Source: Gracilaria gracilis
Lineage: Eukaryota > Rhodophyta > Florideophyceae > Gracilariales > Gracilariaceae
NCBI GenBank assembly: GCA_030374805.1
Contig: JARGSG010000249.1
Coordinates: 1-58,883 of the forward strand
DNA length: 58,883 nucleotides
Direction: 5' to 3'
Under the pieces are notes generated by a model. That model was not told the origin of the DNA, ran no database searches, and worked only from the letters and a program-made list of their open reading frames with translations. Below are positions 42,501 to 54,237 of the stretch, piece after piece. Numbering within the stretch: position 1 is the first letter of the stretch; the number at the start of each line of letters is the position of its first letter. Position numbers and translations under genes: made by a program.

Positions 42501-43677
42501 GGTGCGTATGTGGAACGCAGACACTGGCAACGCTGTGGGGCAGCCGCTGCGAGGTCACACAGATTTGGTGAGGTGCGTGGCAGTGAGCGCCGATGGCACT
42601 CACATCGTGTCAGGTGGAGACAAAGATGACAAGACGGTGCGTGTGTGGGAAGCAGACACTGGCAAGGCTGTGGGGCAGCCACTCCAAGGTCACACAGGAT
42701 GGGTGAACTGCGTGGCAGTGAGCGCCGACGGCACTCGCATCGTGTCAGGTGGAGATGAAGATGACAAGACAGTGCGTGTGTGGGACGCACACACTGGAAA
42801 CGCTGTGGGGCAGCCGCTCCGAGGTCACACACGTGAGGTGAACTGCGTGGCGGCGAGCGCCGACGGCACTCGCATCGTGTCAGGCTCAGATGATATGACG
42901 GTGCGTGTATGGGACGCACACACTGGCAACGCTGTGGGGCAGCCGCTCCGAGGTCACACATATACGGTGAGGTGCGTGGCAGTGAGCGCCGATGGCACTC
43001 GCGTCGTGTCGGGCTCAGATGACAGCACGGTGCGTGTGTGGGACGCAGACACTGGCACCGCCGTGGGGCAGCCACTCGAAGGTCACACGCGGTGGGTGAG
43101 CTGCGTGGCAGTGAGCGCTGACGGCACTAGCATCGTGTCAGGCTCAGATGACGAGACGGTACGTGTGTGGGACGCAGACACTGGCAACGCTGTGGGGCAG
43201 CCTCTCGAAGGTCACACCGGGTGGTCGGAGTGCGTTGCAGTGAGCGGTGACGGCACTCGCATCGTGTCAGGCGGATTTGACAGGACGGTGCGTGTGTGGG
43301 AAGCAGACACTGGCAAGGCTGTGGGGCAGCCGCTCCAAGGACACACAGGGAAGGTGAGGTGCGTGGCAGTGAGCGCGGACGGCACTCGCATCCTGTCGGA
43401 TGACGGAGGAATGCGACGGCTATGGGCATGGAACGGAGGGGTCTACAAGTGTGTGCTCACATCACGTGATTCTACGTGGGGGCGCATTACCAACGCGCTA
43501 GAGCTGACGTGGTCCGCGCACGCTTGGATGCCGACAATGGAGCGAGAGGTGTTCGACTTCGCCGCGGATGGCTCTGAAATTGTGCTGGGTACCGCTGAAG
43601 AAGCTGTGGACAACATCGGCGGGGGTGATGTGTACTTCACGAATAGGTTTAGATCGTTCTGCCGAATTATGCGGTGA
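39559..43677 (+). CDS. NLR-like receptor TIR/NB-ARC/WD40, copy 2 (intact, 1372 aa)
   Basis: An intracellular immune-type receptor by architecture. The TIR domain (about residues 12-115) has PQFRISLSHAGGDKQTIA, the FLDEEYFRPGE loop, and Glu64 in MEHAMETAPVGVFIMS, where TIR NADases have their catalytic Glu. NB-ARC follows: Walker A GKGGVGKT (268-275), Walker B LFLVDDIW (D356/D357), SRMVYTTRD, GLPL (444-447) and an MHD-like LHD (H575, D576). A helical linker (about 600-780) leads to two or three diverged WD repeats and then eight near-identical ones plus a degenerate last one (about 907-1290). Binding would release ADP/ATP-controlled oligomerisation and TIR signalling, as known for NLR and fungal NWD proteins; this is inferred. 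The start ATG is the first in frame before the TIR. No intron or in-frame stop is needed. Confidence 0.92.
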   Translation: MSQDASSSRTPQFRISLSHAGGDKQTIARPLYKLLREHNLSVFLDEEYFRPGEHCPEVMEHAMETAPVGVFIMSPEFVGKEWPMRELLAFVRRYDLAKEQNEVPPLLIPIFYRLSTHECCDPAIFDKYSTLFLRHGLFRRACNNTTSLPSIMHSLDTAASLWAIRNDVGATNSEQPDMASTRERLIQIILNKILELMGIERSEPENQLHPMIGNQLSQQDVYTACNMVSPNPPRLTLNYDSLDTCEGRLRAAVLGRSGSRIVAVVATGKGGVGKTCALRGLGEDSEIKRVFGGGILYIELGKDAAIWNVVEGIAEIVDRTGSSKLRNVIKTAKSVKEASREASKWIGERACLFLVDDIWHVNGIDSEVLTDLGLMVKSNSRMVYTTRDKHFLKRANEVIEFEEKEPHGELWREMLMRHAGFKQSTILDDENNVAFEYFLEMCQGLPLGFGIIGGSVLLYSYDCPRRQDAWLEFHLDVLSSEIDLMKTAAEVYGELGMIVDISLQVLEKRSGHEKFWYWFRALSVLQKQQAVPAEMLQKLWSLDTLRETKRVVQSLADVSVVQMTRRRGSISVKLHDLILDIAVRQAEEEKETESWFQTLVRNYMPCVEGKDRDESLMCAMTAPDSTLGCAWWKAENDGYIYNNVCRLLQKGGYVEQLLWLLSQPQWIVKRVLEDGVVSVEEDLNHGRAVCNGDASQQANHEKHLEMIGRAARLSALFVNNNPRAEEALFQLHGRLQWHATQSELTREMVQRMERCAPKPWLKASGGLLQQAGAGAQVVNVSGRVLCIREEPDAIWILSEDKHAHVGRYEKRNEYYKEEELEMAGWSPIECSSFLRDQRRVVTAHDDGRIGVWNRETGACEKTVAHNCVTHRRYVEFVVDGTRFACETRDHNVQLWETLSSEPERQTLEGHTRWVNCVAVSPDGTRIVSGGDECDQTVRMWNADNGTAVGQPLQGHTGRVNCVAVSPDGTRIVSGGDEFDQTVRMWNADTGNAVGQPLRGHTDLVRCVAVSADGTHIVSGGDKDDKTVRVWEADTGKAVGQPLQGHTGWVNCVAVSADGTRIVSGGDEDDKTVRVWDAHTGNAVGQPLRGHTREVNCVAASADGTRIVSGSDDMTVRVWDAHTGNAVGQPLRGHTYTVRCVAVSADGTRVVSGSDDSTVRVWDADTGTAVGQPLEGHTRWVSCVAVSADGTSIVSGSDDETVRVWDADTGNAVGQPLEGHTGWSECVAVSGDGTRIVSGGFDRTVRVWEADTGKAVGQPLQGHTGKVRCVAVSADGTRILSDDGGMRRLWAWNGGVYKCVLTSRDSTWGRITNALELTWSAHAWMPTMEREVFDFAADGSEIVLGTAEEAVDNIGGGDVYFTNRFRSFCRIMR
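42277..43419 (+). repeat. In-frame tandem WD40 repeat array, copy 2 (8 close repeats plus 1 degenerate)
   Basis: The first unit (GGDECDQ, NADNGTAVGQP) and second unit (GGDEFDQ, NADTGNAVGQP) correspond to a single fused unit in copy 1. Variable positions across units are the pairs after GHT: RW, GR, DL, GW, RE, YT, RW, GW, GK. Confidence 0.9.
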
Positions 43678-44032
43678 CGACGGCTCGCAGGTGCATGCAG
43701 GAAGTATCTACCGAGACGCGATGCGCACCTGAGAAGGTGGACGGAACGCTGCTCTGCTGCCGCCATCGTGCGCTGCCACTGCGCACACGCCAGCATGACT
43801 CACGCGCGCTACTCAACTCAGGGACGGCGTTTGGTCTCTTGGACCGTTTCGTACCAATCTCCAACACGTCTCATGCTCCTACTTCTCCCACTGGATCGGC
43901 AGGTTTCTGAAGCGCGTACAGAATCGCACGGCCGATTGCGGACTACCGGCTTTCTTACATTGTTTACATTGTCTACAACTTCTTCTTTATTACGGTCAGC
44001 CGCCCCCGATTACAAGGCGGCAGTAGATCTAT
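43678..44032 (+). other. 3' region of the NLR gene, copy 2
   Basis: Same as 7429-7783; nothing recognised. Confidence 0.4.
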
Positions 44033-44814
44033 CTAGAGATAGTTCTCTCTTCTAAAGAAGGCCAAAAACCGTTCTGGCCACTGCCTCATCATCTCTATCA
44101 ACGATTTATCTTTTCTCTCTTTAGCTGTTGGTAGAACAGCACGTCGAGCCGCATCTGTTAGCGCACATCGAAACAGGACGTGATCGACGTCTTTCTTCAC
44201 CGCTGTCCCACATTCACAACGCGTTACCTTTTCATTAAGGTATGAACTGACAGGATGCAGCGTTGGCACATGCGTGGTTGCAAAGTGAGCCAACATGACC
44301 TCCGATTTTCGTACATTCTCGTCTTTTCCCGTGTCGTCCAAAGCGAACACCAACGTACTTCTAACTTTCTGCTTTAGCTGAGCTTTCACGTCGTCGAAGT
44401 CCACAGGAATCTCCATTTGACGCGCTAGTGGAATTTTAACCCAGATTGTGCAAGCTTGTCTACACGTTTATTCTACAATGGCTCGGCGTCCACACGACAT
44501 AGACGTTGCATTTTGCGCTCAGTTTCTCAAGCAATTTTGCTATGCGCTGCACAATAATGCTCTGCTGCCGGAGGTTTCCTTGGAGCGCATCCACTAACGA
44601 CAAGGAGTCTGTCACAATCCGTATAGTTTTGTTGGCCTCATGCTCCACAACCTCAAGCGCCGCCAGCATTGCTCGCAGCTCGGCAGTGAAGGAGCAGATG
44701 TTTATGCCTGCAGCGACAAAAATCTTGTGGCGCAGCGTTATTTCCAATTCGGTAGATCTCGTATGCGCCCGCCCCAACCTTTCCCGGTTTCATTCGGAGG
44801 AACTCGAGACAATG
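44033..44814 (-). pseudogene. LINE-like RNase H remnant, copy 2
   Basis: Carries the same lesions as 7784-8565, which shows the decay predates the duplication. Confidence 0.75.
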
Positions 44815-45359
44815 ACCATCTGAGTCGTGCAATTTATTGCCTATTGTCTACAATGTTTCCAAGCTGACAGTCTACGCTACGGTGGCGATGATGCAGATGT
44901 GCTGTGTGCACGAATTGCCGCTCTCTCCAAGAGGCGCGTTGTGTGTCTCTCGCAGGCGGTACGGTTGGTAGCGCTTCTGCGGCCGTGTGTGAGGCGTCGG
45001 CCCAGCGCGCTGATGGTTCACACACAACTTCTTTGCTTGTTGCCGAGTCGTTGAGATCACGCTCGCACGGCCTCACTGCGGTGCGCCGCCGCACCGTGGC
45101 GCGCTCGCGCTCTGCATCGTTCCAAGCGTGAGTGCACTAGGCGGTGCTGTACAAGGGCGCAGGTGCGGGGGGGATGATGTGGGTGGGGCGGAGGTTGGGG
45201 ACGAGTGGGAGTGGATGTTGGCACTTTGCCAGGAATACATAAGATAGTGACGACGCCCGGGCGCTAACTGCGCCATTCACCAGCGGTGGCGATGGGTGCA
45301 AATCTGGCGGCAGTGCCGCGCCGCCACTTCACCACTTAAGCAATTTGACAGGAACCAAC
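44815..45359. other. Spacer with the right direct repeat (44989-45060), copy 2
   Basis: Equivalent of 8566-9110; no gene. Confidence 0.4.
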
Positions 45360-46664
45360 TTAACCCTTTCAACACTAAAAAGTTATGTCTGTTGAAATAG
45401 ACATAACTTCTACATCTGATTGGGCTTTAGCGTAAAGCCTTGGCCGTTAGCCCGCCATGTGTCTCTTTCGCTTATGTATTGCTCAGTAGACATAAGAAAG
45501 TACACCTTATTGGCTGAATTCAAAATATCTGCAGATGACAACCAATGACGACTTTCATAATGAACCAGCTATATCTCGTTCGGCAGCATGATTTCTACCG
45601 CACCGCATAGTGTGCCTAGTGTCTATTTGACAACTGACCTCATATGAGGTCAGAATATAACACTTTATAAAAATTGATGTAAACCAGTTCAGAGTCTCTA
45701 AAGCATCTCTCTAGAACCGCATTCGGCATCACATTCATGGCAAAGTAGAACATCTAGTACAAAGAACGACGCTAAGTAGTAATTTGGGAAAAGATATATG
45801 TGCTACATTAGAAAATTTAATCAAATTTTAACTTCTTCAACGAAAAGAAGTTTTTTTATCCTTCTTCCTAAAGTAAACCAGAAAATTTTGACAACATATA
45901 TTCAATTTGTTTTAAATTGCTCTCATAATAAAGGGTTTTAAGAGCCTCGTATAATTTACAATAGTTTTTCCACAACTTTCAAATGCCGGACTTCTCAAAT
46001 TTAATGGAAATTTTATCTTGAAAGCTATGGACCTCATTTTCGCAGACTTGTGAAACTACCACGTTACAAAACTGTTTTTGAGGCTCTTTTAGGTGCAATG
46101 ATGCGAACTGAAACAAAAACACACCTGAGAATGGTACCACTTTACGACTTCATGTGACTCAATGTACTATAAAGATTGAATTTTCTCTGCGTAGGCCAGT
46201 ATGTTAAATGTGTTTAAAAGCAGTCAAAATGCTTATATATCTCTTGTACGCATACGTTTGGCTCATATAATATTAAAAAGTGCGTTATCTCAATACTAGC
46301 TGATCGCCAAGAACTATAGCAACAAAAACATTATGTACTTTTGAAGCATTATAAGCAGTTTTCAAGTTATATGTAGAATTTTTGGGCGTTTAAACCTAAA
46401 TAGTAATTCTACATGCAATCAGATGACTACTAAAGCACTTATTGCTTGGAATTGGTTCGCTTCAAATGGTTATTTGGGGTTATGAAACTAGTTTGATTGC
46501 ATAATTGTAGTTGTTTTCTAATGAATCGCTGAATTATGTGCAAAGCTTTATCCAATTTTTTACATTTCTCTCACTATCTGTGCTGACCTCATATGAGGTC
46601 ATTTTGACCTCATATGAGGTCAACGCGCTGGTCCGATAGACACTAGACGTCATGTAGGGTTCGT

Positions 46665-48856
46665 GTGTACAAATGGAATTTGCACCAAAAATGGGCGCGG
46701 GAGGTAGCTGAAATGTGCGAAGATCCCTCCGTAACGACATTTCACCCGCCAAAGGACGTGGACGATGTATGTTTTGCTTTCACAATTACAAGTGCTGCAT
46801 CTCAAGTGTTTTTGAATGTTTTCCCGATGACAGACAGCCAACAGAAAGCGTACGCCATTGACCAGGATGGTGACACAATTGTTCAGAACGCCGCAGAGTG
46901 CAACGTAGAACGTGCCGGACAGCTTTATTGGGTAGAATGAAGATGCGGAGGAATTTGCAGTTGGTGCTATGGGGACGGAGGAGAAACAAGTACTGTGCAA
47001 CGCGGTTCCGTATTGCGCCAAATGGGCAAATATTAGTGGACTTCATTTGGCAAAACCCCCTGTCATTCGGAGAACGTATGCACACAAGAAAGAGCTCGGT
47101 CTTTTTTCCTTGTTTCTAAACACATCCTATCTCAACTGCATCAGAGAGTGGACCAGCAAAGAACTGATAAAACGTGGAAGACGGCTGAAACCACTCCGCA
47201 TGGACGAACTATTGGCCTACATAGAACTGGAACTCGCGACCTCGGTACATAAACTGAATCGACTCCAAGACTACTGGTCTACATCTGACTTACTAGGTAC
47301 ACCTTTTTTCAAAAAGGTAATGGCTAGGGACTGCTTCATGCAGATACGAAGCGCTATACGGACGTATGCTGCATATGATGCAGACAGTGCGGTGGTGGAT
47401 CCTCTCTGGCACAGCCGCACGCTATTGGAGCACTTTGCTCGTAATGCAGCATCCTTGGCAATTCCGTTGGGAGTCAGCTCTTTAGATGAAAATACGATTA
47501 GGTGCAAGGGGGGTACCGCCGCTCGATCGTACATGAAAAGCAAACCAATCAAGTTCGGGATTCGTTTTTTACGCAGTAGTGGGTTGGTCCCACGCGTATC
47601 TTCACACTCTACAGGACAAAGGGTCTGGAAATAAGAGTAGCCAATCCCCTGTTCAAAGGTACACTCATTTATTTCGCAATCTTCGCGGTGCGGTTGAGCG
47701 GAAAGTGGACGGGACATTAGTTCCAAAGTCGACACCGTCGGCTTTGTGGTGTGCCCAAATGGCACACCAGACGCAGTTGTATCCCACTCCTAATGAAGGA
47801 CGGTTGATGGTCATGGACAATTTCTATACTCGCCATGTCTTAGCGCGTCAACTCGACAGATTGAGTGACAACGAGTGCAAAATACTTGGTACAGTACGGT
47901 TTACGAACGTCGACGGTCTCAACCGCCCTGCAATCCGAGAAGCAATGGATAGCCTCAAACATGCTGCGCGCGGTGAATGGCGCTTGGTGCAAGTATTTCA
48001 CAGGGGCGAAGGTCGAAATGCTCCTAATCAAGTGGCTCAAAACTCTGGGTACATCGTCTTCAAGGACAGGTCTGTTGTTACGTTCTATACGAACGACTTA
48101 GCAGGCACACCGACTTCGCGCATACAAGGTGCCGATGATGACGCTATTGTTTGCGTACACGTGCTTGCGCCTCTAGAGCGCTGGACCGGAGAAGAGTCTC
48201 TGCGGCGATCAACCTTGCAAGTACCGGCGATCATCGTAGCATATAACCTTTTCATGAATGGAGTAGATAGATTTGATCAATTCAGATCTACGTCAGCAAC
48301 GGTTCGAAAAGAACAGAGAGTGACTATGAGTTTGCTTACCTTCGTTTTGGACGCAAGCATCATAAATGCACACGCTCTTCTGAATGCCATCTCACACCCT
48401 GGCGAACTTATTCCAGACGCTTGGTTGATGAAGCGGCGCATCATCCGGCAACTCGTTATGGACCACATAGAGTACAAGCAAACAAGGACAACGCTCTTTC
48501 CACTACCATCTCGTACCAGCGCTGGCAATGTCGCTAAGAACGAGAGCCACCTCACCACCGTGCAACATTTCCTGCTCGAAACAGAGGGTCGAAAGAGCGT
48601 ACGTTGCATGCTATGCACTCTTCTGTCGCCGAACGGTCGCGGAGGGTACACCTTCTACTCTTGCACGGAGTGCCAACGTGGCTTCCATGTAAATTGTTTC
48701 ACCATCTTCCACCACAAGTACGCCATACGCTACACTCGACTTGAAGTGTACCATGCGGTAGTATCGGCCACAGCTTCCCTAGCTTCTGCTCATCATCGCA
48801 ATCGACGCAATAAAGCTACATCAAAGCTCAGTACTGCAAAGCTGTTACACAAATAA
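46665..48856 (+). pseudogene. piggyBac transposase, copy 2, broken by a T-run insertion
   Basis: As copy 1, but an extra T (six T instead of five, near 47565-47570) splits the frame inside GIRFYAVVGW, giving 46969-47634 and 47579-48856. An extra G near 46930 also shifts the N-terminal segment. Both are homopolymer length changes and may be errors. Confidence 0.85.
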
Positions 48857-48861
48857 TAAAG

Positions 48862-49344
48862 TTACTCTTCCTTGAAACCCATGTAGGCTCCCCTTTCGTC
48901 AGGCCAAATCTTTCTAATTCCTTCCTACGCGCAATTGGGTAGTTGCATTCTTCGTCCATTTCCAAGGAAGCCGTAACGCTCGAAAATGTAGGTTTTATAC
49001 GCCTGCTTTCGGGCCTTGTTGTTATTTGTGGCATATATACCTGTTACTGGGAACTTCACAGCAGTTTTGCTCATAACCGCCGGTCCCAACTGCATCCAGT
49101 AACAGGGTGTGCCCCCACACTGTCTGCAAACGACGTCCTCGTTATCAACCGTGACCTGGGGAATCAGAGGTTGATCGTGAAGTCTAGAATGCGGTTCGGC
49201 AGCGGCATTACAGTCACTTGCCTCTTGGCTGGGTAGCACATTAGTCGGTGTTCCGTTCTCCGTATCGTGGATAGCAGCTGTGTGCTTTTCATACTGCATC
49301 GTCAAAGAAGCACCCGCTTCCATTTGGCCTTCATTTCTCTCCAT
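48862..49344 (-). pseudogene. piggyBac accessory protein with in-frame TAG, copy 2
   Basis: Same as 12611-13093, including the TAG (48925-48927), with one Ala-to-Val difference before CRQCGG. Confidence 0.6.
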
Positions 49345-50720
49345 GTGGACGTAGCTACTTGGTGTGTACGACGGCAGTTAGGACAAGCAATGGAAGCCCA
49401 AGGCCAGGTCAGTGTTCTGACACGTTTTCCGTTCCGCGTGGAAAAGGATCGGAGAGCGGCAAACGCATGGGAGTCCACTAGAAACCCGAGGAAGCACCGA
49501 GGGGCAGCCAAAAGAAATGTTGAAACTGTAAAGCAGTGTATAGTGGCGAATGGGGAAGGAGTGAGGCAGAGTAACAAACCCAGAGTAAATTGAGTTGGAC
49601 GAATTGAAGCCCTCTCGCATGCAGTACACAGATTGGAGGGCAGCGGAAGGCGAGAGAGCACGAAACAGTACCAAAAAGCACCGAACCAATGCAAAACTTC
49701 TTTGAGCGACGGAACGCAGGTAGATAATAAGGGAGAACTGGAGTGGATAAATATGGGCCTGTTGTGTGCGGGAAACGGGGGGTATTGCCGCCTGAAAATT
49801 GCGAGAATGTGGATTACGCTTCACTGCAGAGAAGGCAACGCAAAGCAAAGAAACAGTAGCAAATATTGGCAAGACTCGGGAGGCCAGTGAAGTGTACAGG
49901 GAGCGAGGGAATAGTGAAGTTGTAAGGTTGACGGAAAAGAGCTGCGATGGTTCGGGTAAGGGAAATCAAGGAGGGAAGTGAAGGTGAGATAGCGGCGGTG
50001 CTGAAAGAAGAGCGAGGCTGAGATGTCTGCGGAGATGATTGAGCAGCGCAGGTGATGCAGGCTCGCTGAGATCTGCGATAAATGGAAAATGCCCTAGATG
50101 AGGGAAGCCTAGGACTAGAACGGTAGAATAAGTCAATGTTCACGGCGGTAATAGTAGAAAGAAAGAGAAAGGAGTGGGTTGGTAAAGGTTGGAAACGCTG
50201 GAGAGGCCGGCTTTGAGTGTTGAAGGCTTAGGAGTGCAGCTGGAAACTCCAGACAGGACGGTGGGAGGGAAAAGGGCACCGACAGAGTAGTTTTGGAGAT
50301 AACGACACACGGGAGGCAGACGGGGGCAGGCGGATAGTCGCAGAGGGCTTGTTGAACCAGCAAACGGCGACGGCGAAAAAGCAAAGGGAAAGAAGTTTTC
50401 TGTTTACACGTAGGGTGCCTGGCACGTTAGTTTGCCCATGGTGCACCTCTGTTGTGCACTCAGTGCACCGAAACATTTGAATGCCGGACACGCGCACAAG
50501 TGTGTCATTCAATCAACTGTCTTCTCATCTTGAACCACAGACTGCACTTCTCTTTCGCCAATCTTATTGGCTTTTCTTATGTCTATCTCTATGGACATAA
50601 ATTTTTTCAGTGTTTGAAAGGGTTAATTGGTTCCATGTCCCTGGGAGCTTTCAAAAGGTTTATGAAAAGCAGAATATGAATGCGTTCATGGCCCAGCTGC
50701 GCCGTTGGCGAGCGCGTGTC

Positions 50721-53361
50721 GTACAGTCGTGGAAACCGCTTTCCAAGTCTATTCGATTCGCTTCTTTTTGTAAACTATCCGTCCAATCCTTAAATCGGCA
50801 GAAATCCTAAAATCGGCAAAGCCCTCCTTCGGAACATTTAAAGACTGAGAAATACCGAAGCTTATGCACGTCCAATAACATCGAGTTTGTTTCGTTTGGA
50901 GTCGACGTCTATGGTGGCATAGGCGAGGCAGCTAAAGGGTTCCTGCGACGGATAGCACAATAATGCAACCAAGTACGAAGATCTCAGCCAGGTAAGGAGT
51001 ACCTGACAATCGCAGTCGCTTTAGAGCAAATATTCTTGGAATGTACAGCAATGGCTGTAAATAGACGATTTGTGGCTCCCCTATCAGGTTCAACCGCTTT
51101 ACAGGTAAACGGCCTCTCTAGAAATGCATAAAATTCATTTCGTTTGTTTGTTTGTTCCTTCCTCCAGTTTTGCCGTTTTGCTTTCAATGTAGAAAAAGAA
51201 GAGAACAATTCCAATTTTATCTCATCTCCCGCACCAACGCGAGTTACGCTAGACAATGTAAAGACAATTTTGAAAAGCGCGCGCTTTCTTTTTTCGAACC
51301 ATATACTTTTGCTCCGCGTTACTCATTCACGTCCAACGCAGCGATGGAATAGAATATACTGTCCAGAACTAGACTCTCGCTACGCCATCCTTTAAGCGGC
51401 AGTGTACGAACGATTCACCAAAAACTCGTCGTGGCATGTGTTAACCAAAAAACACGCCATTAGCATTGGAATGCTTCGCAGAACCTACACTTTCTGGACC
51501 AGGAAATATCCCGCTTCGCCACCGCTGGCGACAGCAGATATCCATCTCGGTCCTAAAGCAAAATGACGCCCCACAGTCGTAACTGCAGATGAGGAAAGTA
51601 CTATCCCGGTTATTGTACTTTATTATGCCGAAAATAACACGCCACTCCCAAGGCAATGCATTGGGGACCAGATTCAGGACTATGTCTCTCTTTCGCCACC
51701 ATCACAGCAAGCAGAGGTAGGGTTCTTCAGCAATCGCCCGTCTAATAATTGGATAACTGCGTTCTTAAAGATAAATGATCTGCAGATGCAACACGTCCAG
51801 CGTATAGGAATAGAAGCGGGTTAAGGCCGTCACGCCTGAAAATCTCAAGGAGCATATCGCAAGAGTTGAGGCTGTGCTCACTCGATATGGCATACATCAT
51901 CCCCGTTTCATTTTCAACACTGATCAGACCTGTAGCTTCTTTCGACAAAATGAAGGGCAGAAGTCTCCGTAAAAGTGTTGGCGCTGATGGCGCTCGCCTT
52001 ATTCAGAAGGCGCTTACCACGAAAGGTTCTTTGGACCCCGTCACATTCATGTCCGTTGCGGCTGCTGGCGGTAGGACCTATAAGCCCGCAATTATCTTCC
52101 CGGGAAAACATGCGCAGTTTCGCCGCGTCCGCAGTGAGGTGCAAACGTTGCATTCCATGCTGCCACCCTGCTACCTTTTTCAACGCAATCCACCCGGCGC
52201 TGATACAGACACTGTGTTCGGATGGGCACAAGGGTTCGTCGAGGAAACAAAGCACTTGCGCCAGAATGGGCAACGTTTGCTGCTTGTGCTCGATGGCTAC
52301 GGAGCCAATGTCCCGTACAAAACCTTGAAGTTGTTCAAGGAAAACAACATTATTGTCATTGCTCTTCCCGCTCATACGTCTCACACAACACAGCCGTTGG
52401 ACAAGAGCGTTTTCAGCTCGTACAAATCGCATTTGCAGCACGAACCGCACAAGGCCGCCCGGCAGAAGCAAAAGCTGAACGCTTTTGATGTAGCACATTG
52501 CATTAGCAACGCCTACTCTAGTTCCCACACAGCACCGAACATACGCTCCGGTTTCCACAAAACCGGAGTATGGGATATGGATTTGATGACGCCATGCATT
52601 GCGCCGTTGCAGAAGTATCTAACGCAGACCAATGGCAGAAGAATTAGTCCGGTTACTGTAGAAGAACTACTCGAATGCTTTCAAAAGCGACACCGTACGT
52701 TGCTATGGGACGCTGTTGTCGAGGAGGAAGGGCATGTGCGTATTGCCACAACGGCTGGTGCACATTTGACTTCAAATGTCGTTTTAGAGGCGGTACAAAA
52801 GGGCATTGCTGCTCGTCAGGCAAAGATGAAAGAAGCCAAAGCGCGCGAGCTGGCGGCTGCCTACAAAGAGCCTAAGGCCGACATCACGCGCTTAGTCCAG
52901 TTAGCGCCGCAGCGGAACATTCGCCGCCATCGTCTCTTTCAAACGAGAAAGGCGCGCAGGGAGCTGCGTCGAGGAAGGGCTCGTGGTGGCGTGTTGGCTG
53001 GAGAGTTGGAATTTCAGAAGGTGGGAATTCAGATATGAACGTTAAAAACCCGTAAACGAATTTGTGCGTTAGAACGCGCATATTTCTTGTTCAAGTTAGG
53101 GAATCGGGCTTTTTGTGTTCTCTGAAGTGGGTGCTTGCAGTTGACCTAGCGCGTGCCGTAAGCTATCTATTGTTCCGTCTGTTGGACCTATCATGGGCGT
53201 AGGTCTTGGCTCCTCGTTGGTTGAGTTGGGAGCCGATGGAAAGGGCGGTTTCAGAGATAAAGCCATTTGACTGAAACCGGTTCACGAAATTTTGGTACCT
53301 TGCCGATTTAAGGGTCGGACATATATTTATTCGTGGCCACCGATTGGAACGGGCCACAGTA
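50721..53361 (+). mobile_element. pogo/Tigger-type element, copy 2 (ends approximate)
   Basis: The inverted repeat CCTTAAATCGGCA lies at 50788-50800, with its complement at 53301-53313. Confidence 0.55.
51540..53038 (+). pseudogene. pogo/Tigger-type DDE_1 transposase, copy 2
   Basis: Better preserved than copy 1. VTADEESTIPVIVLYYAENN continues into the CENP-B-like part without a break. Frame changes then occur near 51800-51830 and at an extra C near 51930, after which 51866-53038 is fully open and contains the second catalytic Asp (LLLVLDGYGAN), AFDVAHCISNAYSSS and the basic tail. Confidence 0.85.
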
Positions 53362-53471
53362 TCCACACGTTCCAATCTGTGCGCAGATTAAAAGGCGACG
53401 GCGGGCGGCCGTAACCATCTGACTCCGGGGGGAGAGGTGGGCACTTGCTCATGGCAGCATCGCGACCTCGA

Positions 53472-54232
53472 TCTCTCCGACCGCCCCTAACGAACGCTGG
53501 GAGCCGGGCCGCTTTTCTCCTCTAAACGCGCCGCTTTGCTCTCTTGGCCGCGCCGCCTTCCCGCCCTTCCCCCCCATAATATTGGCCGCGTTGTCTTGGT
53601 CTTTTTGCCGCGCCGCCTTGCTGTTTTGGCGGCCCCGCGCTGCCTCCCGCTCACCACCCGCCTGCACCGCCTAGTGCCAAAACCACAGCCGCGCCGCCTT
53701 TCCCGCTCTACTCGGCTGCACCGCCTTGGCCCCAATACATGGCCGCGCCGCCTCGTGTTGCAACCCCGGCCACGATGCTTCGTGTTACAACCCCCAGCCG
53801 CGTCGTCTTGCGTCAATAACCTGGCTGCGCCGCCGTGCTCTGATACGCTGGCCGCCTCCCATACTTTTGCTCACTTGGCCGCGCTTTACCCCTTTTCTCA
53901 CCTGGCTTTCGCACACCTTCCCCACGCCGCTTAGCCTCACTCCACCGGCTAGGTCGCCACGCTGTGCTGTACTGACCCCATCAAATCTCCGCGCTCACCA
54001 TGCCGCGCTGTCTTGTTCCGTTTACCAGGCCGCACCGCCTCGTCACTTTGGTCGCATCCCCTTGCCGCTACACCCCGCTTCCGGACATGCCGCCTATTCT
54101 CCCTGGAACCACCGCCTGTCTTTTCTTGACCGGGCATCGTCGCTTCTCCCAAGGCGTGCTGCCTTTCTCCTTCGACGGAGCACCTCTCGCGCCGCCCACC
54201 ACCGCGCACCTCTCGCGCCGCCCGCCACGGAG
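53472..54232. repeat. GC-rich degenerate minisatellite, copy 2
   Basis: Equivalent of 17221-17980, with the same TGGCCGCGCCGCCTT-type motif. Confidence 0.6.
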
Positions 54233-54237
54233 CACCT

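Larger units (their letters stand above)
45360..50626 (+). mobile_element. piggyBac-family transposon, copy 2
   Basis: TTAA at 45360-45363 and 50623-50626. The left TIR CCCTTTCAACACT starts at 45364; the right TIR, ending at 50622, has one extra T. The palindrome TGACCTCATATGAGGTCA occurs near 45636, 46582 and 46605, within the AT-rich left region 45377-46664. The right non-coding part is 49345-50608. Confidence 0.9.
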
